A stretch of DNA of 64,000 nucleotides, taken from contig NZ_JAEMEF010000008.1 in NCBI RefSeq assembly GCF_016785945.1, positions 62,001-126,000 of the forward strand, in the 5' to 3' direction. The position numbers were made by a program, and so were the translations under genes. Source of the DNA: Olleya sediminilitoris. GTDB lineage: Bacteria > Bacteroidota > Bacteroidia > Flavobacteriales > Flavobacteriaceae. Positions 53,006 to 61,708 of the stretch are shown in pieces. The notes under the pieces were generated by a model. The model worked only from the letters and a program-made list of their open reading frames with translations. It was not told where the DNA came from and did no database searches. Each line of letters opens with the position of its first letter. Within the stretch, counting starts at the first letter, position 1.

Positions 53006-54190
53006 TTATTGTACTACTTCAAGCTTAGTTGATTTGGTTATAGCTGGCTTTTTTTTTCCTCTATATACCCAAGCAATTTGAGCTAATTGAAATATGATTT
53101 TTACTGAATCTTTCATTGATAGTTTAGAACCATCTGCATGAATCCATCTTTTTAATGGTTGCTCACAAAGCATTGACTTTGCTTTTTTTAATCCAAAATG
53201 AATACTCATTCTTTTAAAAATTTCGACATCAAAAATCCATTGTGTAACAAACTTTTTACCAAATGCAATTTGAATAACATCTTTACTAAAGATTTTAGCG
53301 CCACATTGTGTGTCTTTAAAATCCATTCTTAAAATCTTTCTTATAATAAAGTTTATGGTCAAACTAATTATTTTTCTAGCAGACTCTTTAGTTATATCCG
53401 CTCCCATTCTTGATATTCTTGACCCACTAACTATTTTAAAATCTGAAGTTTCAATAGTTTTAACCAAGTCGTCAAAATCTGCTAAGTCTGTGGATAAGTC
53501 TGCATCTAAAAACCCTATATAATCAAGATCTTCTTTTTCTGCCATGTGTAACATACCTAAACGAACAGCTTCAGCTTTTCCTCCATTTTTCTCACAGTCA
53601 TAAACTGTAATAAAGTCCTCTCGTCCTTTTTGTAAATTATTTAAAACCTCTAAGGTTTTATCTTTACTACCATCGTTTACAAAACATAAATGGTAGCCTG
53701 TATATTTATCTATGTAAGATAAAAACTCGTCACTTAACAAACGCTCTTCTTCATTGTAACAAGGTATTACAACACCAACACAACGATCCTGAATCATTAC
53801 ATTGCTAGCTGCTACAGTATTTTCAACTACTGGAGCACCAATTAAGCGTTTAACACGTGCACTTATCTCGTTTAAACTTAAAGGTTTTTTCATGTAGTCG
53901 TTAATACCCAAATCAAAACCTTCAGTAATTGTTTCGTCTTTATTATCTCCTGACAACACCATTATTGGTGTTTCAGATTTTTTAGCAATCCTTATGTATT
54001 TAACAATTTCTAATCCAGACAAACCAGGCATATTGATGTCTACAATTACTAAATCTGGGTTAAAAGAATCGTAAGAGTCTAATCCTTTTTGACCATCAGT
54101 TTCTATCTTAACTTGATAACCTAACTCGGTTAATCTTTTTTGTAAAGGCAGTAAAACCAACTGCTGATCATCTATTGCTAATACTTTCAT
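53006..54190 (-). CDS. Receiver domain fused to a GT2 glycosyltransferase
   Basis: A 394-residue cytoplasmic fusion. Residues 1-118 form a CheY-like receiver: acidic pair D7-D8, phosphoacceptor D51 in VIVDINMPGLSG, Ser80 and Lys102 in YMKKP. After a short linker, residues 135-390 form a family 2 glycosyltransferase of the dolichyl-phosphate-mannose-synthase type: VVIPCYNEEERL, VNDGSKDKTLEVL (173-182), KNGGKAEAVRLGM, and the metal motif DAD (229-231). KDTQCGAKIFSKD follows further on. All catalytic landmarks of both domains are present. Phosphorylation by a histidine kinase probably controls sugar transfer directly instead of gene expression. It is first in a unit with the degenerate GT2 and manA, and LytTR-like repeats lie upstream at 54280-54311. 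Confidence 0.92.
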   Translation of the reverse strand: MKVLAIDDQQLVLLPLQKRLTELGYQVKIETDGQKGLDSYDSFNPDLVIVDINMPGLSGLEIVKYIRIAKKSETPIMVLSGDNKDETITEGFDLGINDYMKKPLSLNEISARVKRLIGAPVVENTVAASNVMIQDRCVGVVIPCYNEEERLLSDEFLSYIDKYTGYHLCFVNDGSKDKTLEVLNNLQKGREDFITVYDCEKNGGKAEAVRLGMLHMAEKEDLDYIGFLDADLSTDLADFDDLVKTIETSDFKIVSGSRISRMGADITKESARKIISLTINFIIRKILRMDFKDTQCGAKIFSKDVIQIAFGKKFVTQWIFDVEIFKRMSIHFGLKKAKSMLCEQPLKRWIHADGSKLSMKDSVKIIFQLAQIAWVYRGKKKPAITKSTKLEVVQ

Positions 54191-54221
54191 AACTAGGGTG
54201 TTTTATTGTTTTTTGATACAC

Positions 54222-54229
54222 CAAAAATA
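54222..54229 (-). promoter_or_regulatory. Candidate -7 box for the receiver-GT2 gene
   Basis: The minus strand reads TATTTTTG, fitting TAnnTTTG, about 32 nt upstream of the ATG at 54190. The direct repeats at 54280-54311 start 51 bp further upstream, a suitable activator position. Confidence 0.4.
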
Positions 54230-54279
54230 GCATAGAATTGTGATGAAATTATCTTCTTTAGATTAAGCAGGCATTAAGT

Positions 54280-54311
54280 GTCGACGAATGGTAAATTGCT
54301 GTAGATAATTA
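54280..54311 (-). promoter_or_regulatory. LytTR-like direct repeats, site 1
   Basis: On the plus strand GTCGACGAATG (54280-54290) and GTAGATAATTA (54301-54311) are 21 bp apart. The 18-mer GTGTCGACGAATGGTAAA (54278-54295) matches site 2 (61580-61597) at 17 of 18 positions. Read leftwards, ACCATTCGT fits the LytTR box consensus at 8 of 9 positions. It lies between the receiver-GT2 gene and the GT-C gene. Confidence 0.6.
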
Positions 54312-54390
54312 AAAATTGGAGCAGTATTTAATTTAATTATCTTTACAATTATGTATAACTTTAGGTTAACAAAATAACGATCAGTAATAA

Positions 54391-57300
54391 TTGAAAGAAA
54401 CCTCAAATAAATTTTTAATTGCCGCACTCCTATTAGGATTGTCTTTTCATGGTAGTTCCATATTTTTCACATTGGAAACTACGTATGATGCATTAATTCA
54501 TTTATTTTTTGCAGATCATTATGCTAATAGTTGGTTTGAACCCTGGAACTATGAGTGGTACACTGGTTTTACTGTACAAAGTTATCCGCCTTTAGTACAT
54601 CAAACTATTGGTTTATTATCATTAGTTGGAGGTTTAAAATTTGGAATGTTTAGCGTTGCGCTTATTGCAATTGTCCTATTTGTAACTGGTACGTATCGTT
54701 TTTCATTATTAATGACATCAAACAAAACAGTTGCTGGTTATGCTTGTGTTTTGGCTGTTTTCTCATCTTCTTTTGTAGAAACCCTTCATATTTTTGGGCA
54801 ATTACCCAGTATTGTTGGTGTTTCAGTTTTAATGCATGCTTTACCTGAAATTTATTTATGGTTAAAAACAGGAAGAAAATGGTATTTAGCCACTAGTTTA
54901 TCGCTTATAGCGGTTACAGTTACTTCACATCATGTAACACCAATATTTGGAATGGTATTTTTTATCTTTCCTTTAATAGGTATGGTGTTAATGGATGTTT
55001 CTAGAGAACAAGTGAATAGTATGAAGGAAGTAACCTTCAAAATATTTTTGAATAGCTTTTTCAAGCTTTTTAAACGTATTGTAAGCTTTGGCATGCTGTC
55101 TTTAGTGTTAATTGTAGGTTGTATTTTTCCGTATTGGTTAAACTCTAAAGCCAACCCAATTACGCAAGTACCTATACCACATGGTTCTCGAGATAATTTT
55201 TTAGAAATTACGTCTTCAGGATTAGTATTCTTTTTAATTCCTTGGGGAATTTTACTAATATTATTGCCTTACATTTTTTATAGATACTATAGCAAACGTT
55301 ACTTGTTTTTTGGATTATCGGTTACCATTTGTACCATTTTAGGAACTGGAGGAACGACTCCTGTACCACTAAAAATGTTAGGAGAAACTGCTTTTAATAT
55401 TTTAACTTTAGATAGATTTACGCTTTGGGCTTCTATTTTATCCATTCCTTTAATGGGTGAATTTGCTTATCGCTTTGTGCAAGGCGATTTAAAAGCATTA
55501 ATTCAATCTAAATTTGGTGCTGTTTACCATCGTATTATAGGTGGAATATTGGCTGGTTTATTTGTCTTTATGGTGGTTTTTACGATGAGTTTAAATTACT
55601 TTAGACCTTCACAACCGCAAAAAATAAAAATGCTACCTATTGTCAACTTCTTAAATCAAGATGATCATGATAAATGGCGCTTTTTAACGCTTGGTTTTGG
55701 AGACCAAATGGCTTGGTTGAGTGCACAAACTAATGCCATGACTGTTGATGGAAACTACCATTCTGCTAGAAGATTACCAGAATTAACCACAAGACCTATT
55801 GAGCGTTTAGAAAACTCTAAATTTAAAGGTGTTGCAGGTATTGGATCATTACAACAATTTTTAACCACTCCAGAAAAGTACAATTTAAAGTATATATTCT
55901 CTAACGATAAGTTTTACGATCCAATCCTCTATTTCTGTGGTTGGCAACGCTTAAGACAATTAGAAAATGGTATTATGGTTTGGGAACGTTTAAACATTCC
56001 GCCAGTTTCTGCTATTTTACCTAAAGAAGATGTTGCTAAATGGTTGAAGATTCATTGGGGAATTATGCCTTTTTTAACCGTTTTAATAGCGTTTGTATTA
56101 AACATACAAATGTTATTTGTTATTGCTTTAAAAACCAAAGAAAAACCGCTTCCAGATTTTTTAAAGTTTCCAATTAGTTATAATAAATTTAATAGAAATG
56201 TATTACGCATCATACACCTTTGGTCTTTAGTTTTGGCAGGAGTTGTATTTTACGGAGTCTATTTATTCTACATTAAAAACGAATCACAACTTAGCCCAGA
56301 AAATGCAATTATTGCCTATTATGATGCCTTAGATTTTAAAGAATTTGAAAAAGCACATAGTTTAATTGATCCTAGTAGTAACATACCAATTGCGCAATAC
56401 ATGTTAGAAATTTCAGTGACTGATGGACTTTTAAGTAGTTATGCAAAAATGGATGCTATTGAAACCGAAATTACTGCTGTAAACGATAGTACAGTCTCAG
56501 CAAAAGTGATTAGCCAATGGATTACACCTTTAGAAAAAATTGAAAAAGTAGATTACAAATCGCTTTCTAAAATTAAAGGAAAATGGTTTTTACAACCAGA
56601 TGATTTAAATAACGATTTACCTCCTGACCAATTGTACTCAGACAATGTTACTAAGTATTTTAATCAAGGACGACGACGCATTACAACAGAAGCAACCCAT
56701 CATGAAGACATTTTAAAACAACCCGTTTTAGAAGTTGTGTCGGCTAAACTGGTACATTATGATGGTAGTTATGCTATTATTGGTGAAGTACAAAACATAG
56801 ACAATGTTCCGTCTGATGTTATTTTAAAAGGAACATTATATAATGATGACAATAAACAGTTGGCAACTTACAATGCCAAATACCATGTCAAGCATAAACT
56901 AATGCCTAAAGAATCTAGTAGTTTTAGAATTAATTTTGAAGGTATTGCTTGGTCTAAAACGCAAGATTCTATTCCTGACACATTTAATCCAGACGAATTT
57001 ACACCTGTTGAATTTGAAGAACAACCAACAAAATTCAACTTACAAATCGCCGGAAATGTTGCAGGCACAGATTTATATAAAAATGTAGTTTTAAGTGAAC
57101 TAAAAATTAAAGATTCTATATTAGAAGGAAATCTTTTTAATAGCGGTATTCAAGAAATTACAATACCTCAACTTCTAATTACGTATTATGATGAGAACAA
57201 AAACATGATTTGGGTAGATCATTTATTTGTTAAAGCAGGAGTTAGGCAACAACGTAAACAACATTTTGATTATACTATTTTACAAAGTGGTAAAGTAGAA

Positions 57301-57480
57301 ATTATTAACGATAGTATGAAAAACATCTTTGTAAATGGTTTACCAAACGAAGATATCTCAGACAAAATAGTACCAAACCGAATTATAGATCATACAAACG
57401 CACAATTACAACCTATTGAGCATCCAGATTTTAGTTATATTAAAATAGAAATTAACACTTATATAGGTAGCCCAAATTAA
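54391..57480 (+). CDS. GT-C-like polytopic membrane protein with NTF2-like and FxLYD-like periplasmic domains
   Basis: A 1029-residue protein. No ATG is available near the start, and translation probably begins at TTG 54391, since stop codons precede it and the next Met is about 87 residues on. About 12 helices lie in residues 8-405, with the first loop ETTYDALIHLFFADHYANSW and YEWYTGFTVQSYPPLVHQ. This layout (acidic first periplasmic loop, then W-x-x-G...YPPL) is that of GT-C/PTPS-related membrane glycosyltransferases using lipid-linked sugars. Two further helices lie near 555-575 and 610-630. The periplasmic C-terminal half holds an NTF2-like domain (about 638-745) and FxLYD-like beta units (about 770-1029). 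Its stop overlaps the next start by 1 nt. Confidence 0.75.
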   Translation: MKETSNKFLIAALLLGLSFHGSSIFFTLETTYDALIHLFFADHYANSWFEPWNYEWYTGFTVQSYPPLVHQTIGLLSLVGGLKFGMFSVALIAIVLFVTGTYRFSLLMTSNKTVAGYACVLAVFSSSFVETLHIFGQLPSIVGVSVLMHALPEIYLWLKTGRKWYLATSLSLIAVTVTSHHVTPIFGMVFFIFPLIGMVLMDVSREQVNSMKEVTFKIFLNSFFKLFKRIVSFGMLSLVLIVGCIFPYWLNSKANPITQVPIPHGSRDNFLEITSSGLVFFLIPWGILLILLPYIFYRYYSKRYLFFGLSVTICTILGTGGTTPVPLKMLGETAFNILTLDRFTLWASILSIPLMGEFAYRFVQGDLKALIQSKFGAVYHRIIGGILAGLFVFMVVFTMSLNYFRPSQPQKIKMLPIVNFLNQDDHDKWRFLTLGFGDQMAWLSAQTNAMTVDGNYHSARRLPELTTRPIERLENSKFKGVAGIGSLQQFLTTPEKYNLKYIFSNDKFYDPILYFCGWQRLRQLENGIMVWERLNIPPVSAILPKEDVAKWLKIHWGIMPFLTVLIAFVLNIQMLFVIALKTKEKPLPDFLKFPISYNKFNRNVLRIIHLWSLVLAGVVFYGVYLFYIKNESQLSPENAIIAYYDALDFKEFEKAHSLIDPSSNIPIAQYMLEISVTDGLLSSYAKMDAIETEITAVNDSTVSAKVISQWITPLEKIEKVDYKSLSKIKGKWFLQPDDLNNDLPPDQLYSDNVTKYFNQGRRRITTEATHHEDILKQPVLEVVSAKLVHYDGSYAIIGEVQNIDNVPSDVILKGTLYNDDNKQLATYNAKYHVKHKLMPKESSSFRINFEGIAWSKTQDSIPDTFNPDEFTPVEFEEQPTKFNLQIAGNVAGTDLYKNVVLSELKIKDSILEGNLFNSGIQEITIPQLLITYYDENKNMIWVDHLFVKAGVRQQRKQHFDYTILQSGKVEIINDSMKNIFVNGLPNEDISDKIVPNRIIDHTNAQLQPIEHPDFSYIKIEINTYIGSPN

Positions 57481-58700
57481 TGCAAAAACAACGAACATAT
57501 CTGTTTTTTTTAGGATTGATTTTATTATCATCCTTCGCAATCGTACGACAAAATAAAGCTTCGGTTGTTATGAAACTATTAACTACTAAAACCGACTTTG
57601 AGGTTGGTCAAACTGTTATATTACAATTTTCAAATACACAAGAAGCAGACAAACCGTTGCTTTATTGTTCTAACAGTTATGGTTCTACTTTAATTACTTC
57701 GACTATAAAAAACAACACACTAGAATATGTCATTCCAGAAAACATTACCAAAAAAATTGGCGTCATCAATTGGACTATTTTAAATGCAAACAAATCGCTT
57801 TCTGGAACATTACATATACTTCCAAAAGCAGAAGTTGCAACCATGGAAACCTATATTGGTCCTCCAAGCATTGAAGCTGGTGGAACAGATTACACCATGT
57901 TGGTTGTTATTCCAACAGACTCTCTAGATAATCCTGTACCAAAAAACACTTTAGTAAACGAGAAACATCAGTTTTTATCTTCGGAAGAAACGCATGATAT
58001 TTTTACAGATAAACTTATTGCTTATAGAAATATTTATTCGAAAAAAGAAAGTGGTCGTATGTTGGTTTCGTCAGAAAGCTTAGGCATCAACTCTAAAGAA
58101 TTCACCATTAATGTTATGCCAGCAATTCCTACTGGATTTACTATAAGTGCGACAAGACCGCATAACTATTCCGATGGAAATCAAATTACGACATTTACGA
58201 CCTCTATTATAAAAGATGAACACAATAATGTTGTTAGTGACGGTACTTTTGTAACCTTTTTTATTACCAATCAAGAACAGTATGTTTTAAAAACAACTGG
58301 CACAACCATTGATGGAGTTGCAACCTCAAAAATGATTCATCCAGATTATGCAGACACTTGGAGTATAAAAGCGTATGTTGATGGTATGTCCGAAAGTAAT
58401 AGCATTACCTTAAGCTACAAACAAGTTATTGAAGATTTTGAGGTTGCCTTTTCTGAAAAAAATCGTTTAATAACCGTTGGTCCTTTGCAAAGTTTTATGC
58501 AGCAAATGATTCCGGATGGATTACACATTAAACTTAAAATATATAAGGATAATATATTAGTAGAAACATTGACTAAAACATCGTTTAATGGTTATACTAC
58601 TTTTAAGCTGAAACCTGCTATTTACAGTCATGGTAATTATGATTTTAGTTTAGAAACTGCTGGAGTAGCAAAACAATTTAAAACAATCAAACTATGGTAA
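57480..58700 (+). CDS. Exported Ig-like domain protein of the exopolysaccharide locus
   Basis: A 406-residue protein with an N-terminal signal or anchor (about 5-22). It appears to consist of consecutive beta-sandwich domains. Residues about 215-315 (FTISATRPHNYSDGNQITTFTTS ... VSDGTFVTFFITN ... ATSKMIHPDYADTWSIKAYV) resemble bacterial Ig-like (Big_1/invasin type) units. No catalytic motif is visible. ATG and upstream stop overlap (TAATG), and its last 7 nt overlap the next gene, so the three plus-strand genes are probably translated together. A scaffolding role in the periplasm, holding the GT-C and GH proteins, is an inference. Confidence 0.7.
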   Translation: MQKQRTYLFFLGLILLSSFAIVRQNKASVVMKLLTTKTDFEVGQTVILQFSNTQEADKPLLYCSNSYGSTLITSTIKNNTLEYVIPENITKKIGVINWTILNANKSLSGTLHILPKAEVATMETYIGPPSIEAGGTDYTMLVVIPTDSLDNPVPKNTLVNEKHQFLSSEETHDIFTDKLIAYRNIYSKKESGRMLVSSESLGINSKEFTINVMPAIPTGFTISATRPHNYSDGNQITTFTTSIIKDEHNNVVSDGTFVTFFITNQEQYVLKTTGTTIDGVATSKMIHPDYADTWSIKAYVDGMSESNSITLSYKQVIEDFEVAFSEKNRLITVGPLQSFMQQMIPDGLHIKLKIYKDNILVETLTKTSFNGYTTFKLKPAIYSHGNYDFSLETAGVAKQFKTIKLW

Positions 58701-60208
58701 GTATTAATAAAAATATTATGCGTACCATATTAATAGCCTCGTATATTATGCTTGTAGCCTTAATTATTTCTGGAGTTAGTGCTTTATTTAGTTACCTAAA
58801 TACTGGTGCAGACCGAAGTAAAATGCTGCATACCGAAATTAAAAAAGTAGAACAATATTTACCTACAATAAATTGGGAACCTTTACAAAACGAAGGACGA
58901 CCAATGGATAACGAAAACCTAAATGCATTACAAAACGATTATTTAGATGCTTGGTATGTTAAGCAAATTGCTTACAAAACCAATAAAACTGCTGGAATAA
59001 AAGACTATTATACAGATAGTGCAAGAGAAAACTTATTTGCGTTTATAGACTTAAACAAAGCGCAAGACATTACCATAGAAGCTACTACTTTAAAACACAA
59101 CCCTACTTTAGAGTTTTTTAGTGAAGACGGACAAATGGCTGTCATTACAGACCGAAATGTTATTGAATACAAACGTGTATTTAAAGCTAATAAGTTGGTT
59201 TTAGAAACTACTGAAACCTCAACATACCAAATGGTGTTTTTGCTTGAAGATGGTTTCTGGCGTATTAGACATTTGGTTAAAGAAGAAGCTGATATTTACA
59301 ATAAGCAACCAAAACAAATTGCTGTTGATAGTTTAAATATTAAAGGCATTAATTACTATCCGCAAGCCAATCCTTGGGATATGTTTGGCAATGCTTTTTC
59401 TACCGATACTATTGCAAAAGATTTTAAAATAATTAAAGATGCAGGTTTAAACTCTGTCAGACTATTTGTGCAATACGAAGATTTTGGTAAAGCCGCGATA
59501 GATTATAAAAAAGTAGACAAATTAAAGCAAACTTTAGATATGGCAGCTGCTAACAATTTAAAAGTCGTTTTAACGCTTTTTGACTTTTATGGAGATTATA
59601 ATGTTATGAGTTGGACTTTAAATCAACGTCACGCAGAAGGTATTGTAAATGCTGTTAAAGACCACAAAGCCTTATTAGCTTGGGATATTAAAAACGAACC
59701 TAATTTAGATTTTGAATCTAGAGGAAAAGATAACGTTATTGCATGGTTAGATAATATGATTGATTTAGTCAAAGAAATTGATACTGTACATCCAGTAACC
59801 ATAGGTTGGTCCAATACTGAAAGTGCTACTATTTTAAAAGATAAAGTAGATTTTATATCATTTCATTATTACGAAGATTTGGAACAATTAGATGAAGCCA
59901 TTACAACCATGAAAAAAGAAATACCAAACAAACCCTTAGTTTTGCAAGAGTTTGGAATGTCTTCATATTCTGGATTGTGGAAACCTTTTGGGTCTTCAGA
60001 TGAAGACCAAGCTAATTATCACAAAAAAATCCAAGAACAAATTGCAGCAAATAAGTTGCAATTTATGTCTTGGACTTTATATGATTTTACTTCTGTACCT
60101 AATGATGTTGTAGGTAGACTACCTTGGCGTAAAAATACTCAAAAGCATTTTGGGTTTATTGATAAAAATGGGACAAAAAAACCTGCTTTTAAATATATAA
60201 CACATTAA
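58694..60208 (+). CDS. Membrane-anchored GH5-like glycoside hydrolase with NTF2-like domain
   Basis: A 504-residue protein. An N-terminal helix (about 9-33) without cleavage signal anchors it to the inner membrane. Residues about 70-205 form an NTF2-like domain (WYVKQIAYKTNKTAGIKDYY ... EDGFWRIRHLVKEE). A TIM-barrel hydrolase of the cellulase/GH5 clan covers 215-504: KGINYYPQANPWDMF, LNSVRLFVQYEDFG, acid/base Glu in WDIKNEPNLDF, HYYEDLEQLDE and nucleophile Glu in LQEFGMSSY. The hydrolase faces the periplasm and may trim or edit the nascent polysaccharide, as cellulases do in cellulose export loci. It is coupled to the preceding gene by a 7-nt overlap. Confidence 0.85.
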   Translation: MVSINKNIMRTILIASYIMLVALIISGVSALFSYLNTGADRSKMLHTEIKKVEQYLPTINWEPLQNEGRPMDNENLNALQNDYLDAWYVKQIAYKTNKTAGIKDYYTDSARENLFAFIDLNKAQDITIEATTLKHNPTLEFFSEDGQMAVITDRNVIEYKRVFKANKLVLETTETSTYQMVFLLEDGFWRIRHLVKEEADIYNKQPKQIAVDSLNIKGINYYPQANPWDMFGNAFSTDTIAKDFKIIKDAGLNSVRLFVQYEDFGKAAIDYKKVDKLKQTLDMAAANNLKVVLTLFDFYGDYNVMSWTLNQRHAEGIVNAVKDHKALLAWDIKNEPNLDFESRGKDNVIAWLDNMIDLVKEIDTVHPVTIGWSNTESATILKDKVDFISFHYYEDLEQLDEAITTMKKEIPNKPLVLQEFGMSSYSGLWKPFGSSDEDQANYHKKIQEQIAANKLQFMSWTLYDFTSVPNDVVGRLPWRKNTQKHFGFIDKNGTKKPAFKYITH

Positions 60209-60237
60209 TTGTTTGGGACAAAAAAGGTATACTATAA

Positions 60238-61476
60238 TTATTCTACTGTGGTAGGTTGTATATCTATAGTTTGCTTTTTTCTAGATTTAGTTGGTCTTTT
60301 TTTTTGAATAATCTTATCAAAATTATTCAAATACATACTTGCTATTTTTTCCATTGGATAGGCTGTTGCTGCTTCATAATTTGCTTTACCTAATTCAATT
60401 CTGTAATCATTATTGGTTACAATAGCTTCAATTGCTTTGGCTAAACTATCAATAGATGTTGGGTCAAAAAACTCACCTTTATAACCTTCATCTTTAACTA
60501 ATAAAGCAAGATCTCCTAAATCTGGCATTACAACTGCTTTACCGTAACTTCCAGCTTGATGTAAAACTCCAGAGCTTCCTGTTGTGGATGTATAAGGAAA
60601 TACAACTACTGCACTTTCGTTAAATAATACAGGTACTTCTACTTCTTCTACATAACCTGTAAAACGTACTTGCGGTACATGTTTATAATCTTCTTTTACT
60701 TTAGCTAAATAACCTGGTACATTTGGGTTGTCTGTTCCTGCAATTACAACTTCAAGATCCATTCCTGTATATTTTCTAACTTTTTCTACAGCTTCAATCA
60801 TACCTTCAACCTTTTTATAGGTACCAAATTTCCCGAAAGTCATAATCTGTAAAGGTCCTTTTGGCAAACTGTAATCTGGTTGTATTTCAGTAACTTCAAA
60901 AGTTCCATGCGGAATTAATGTTACATTTTTGGCCTTATATTTTTTCTCTAAAATGTCAACGTACTTTTGCATTGTTACTGCAACTGTATCTGCTTGTAAT
61001 ATTAATTTTGTTAGAGTTGTACCAATAAAACCATATACTTTTTGCATTAGTTTATTACTTGTAAATCCTGCAGATCCTAAATCTACCTCTTCAAGTATAT
61101 TATGTAATAAAACGATGTTTGGTATGTTTTTTAACTTACAAACTAATGGTAACATTAAACCTAAAGCTGCAGCTATTTTTTTATCTCCAAACTTCATGAA
61201 CTGCAAGTTAAATAATACTGCATCTGGTTTGGTTGCATTAATAGCTTTAGTAACGTTGATTATGTTAGTATAGCTATTAAAAGCCCAACACTCTTTAACA
61301 GTGATCTTACATCCAGCTTCAGTAAACGCGATATCTTTTACGCCTTCTGTTTTATCTGTAAGCAACACTATTTCTGTTACATTATCTTTTTGTCTAAAAT
61401 GCTTTACTAAATGGTAAGCGTACTCGTTTAGTGTGACTTTACTTGGTGGATATGCTGTTACGATTGCTAGTTTCAT
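60238..61476 (-). CDS. Glycosyltransferase family 4 (GT-B)
   Basis: Cytoplasmic sugar transferase of 412 residues. The N-terminal Rossmann half (LAIVTAYPPSKVTLNEYAYHL) and C-terminal half (LQIMTFGKFGTYKKVEGMIEAVEKV; VFPYTSTTGSSGVLHQAGSYGKAVV) follow the GT4 layout. The usual E-x7-E active segment is partly altered (NESAVVVFPY ... HQAGSYGKA, with Gln-Ala where Glu-Ala is common). It ends with a Lys/Arg-rich tail. It converges on the GH gene with 29 nt between, and has its own LytTR-like control site (61582-61613). Donor and acceptor are unknown. Confidence 0.87.
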   Translation of the reverse strand: MKLAIVTAYPPSKVTLNEYAYHLVKHFRQKDNVTEIVLLTDKTEGVKDIAFTEAGCKITVKECWAFNSYTNIINVTKAINATKPDAVLFNLQFMKFGDKKIAAALGLMLPLVCKLKNIPNIVLLHNILEEVDLGSAGFTSNKLMQKVYGFIGTTLTKLILQADTVAVTMQKYVDILEKKYKAKNVTLIPHGTFEVTEIQPDYSLPKGPLQIMTFGKFGTYKKVEGMIEAVEKVRKYTGMDLEVVIAGTDNPNVPGYLAKVKEDYKHVPQVRFTGYVEEVEVPVLFNESAVVVFPYTSTTGSSGVLHQAGSYGKAVVMPDLGDLALLVKDEGYKGEFFDPTSIDSLAKAIEAIVTNNDYRIELGKANYEAATAYPMEKIASMYLNNFDKIIQKKRPTKSRKKQTIDIQPTTVE

Positions 61477-61581
61477 AATACCTGTATTTATATTTTTTAA
61501 TATCTTGTCTCTTGATTACATTACAAATTTGGACTTTTAAAAAGAGTTATTCTATTAACCTTAGACAGAATGCATTTTGGT

Positions 61582-61613
61582 GTAGACGAATGGTAAAAAT
61601 CTATAGATTTACC
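61582..61613 (-). promoter_or_regulatory. LytTR-like direct repeats, site 2
   Basis: On the plus strand GTAGACGAATG (61582-61592) and ATAGATTTACC (61603-61613) are 21 bp apart, the same spacing as at site 1. The 18-mer at 61580-61597 is nearly identical to site 1. It lies about 106 nt upstream of the GT4 start. Confidence 0.6.
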
Positions 61614-61644
61614 TATTTTACAGATAGTTACAAAACCTACAAAA

Positions 61645-61677
61645 AACAAAAAAGGCTGTAGTACAAACTACAGCCTT
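61645..61677 (-). terminator. Intrinsic terminator after the flippase gene
   Basis: AAGGCTGTAGT (61652-61662), loop ACAA, ACTACAGCCTT (61667-61677), with an A-run to its left that is a T-run on the minus strand. It ends the STAS-STAS-flippase transcript before the GT4 promoter. Confidence 0.88.
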
Positions 61678-61708
61678 CAACCAAAATAAACTAAAAAAAC
61701 ACTCAATT

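Noticed and set aside
60929-61273. A 114-residue plus-strand open frame
   Set aside because: It is antisense to the GT4 gene and looks like a by-product of that gene's codon use.
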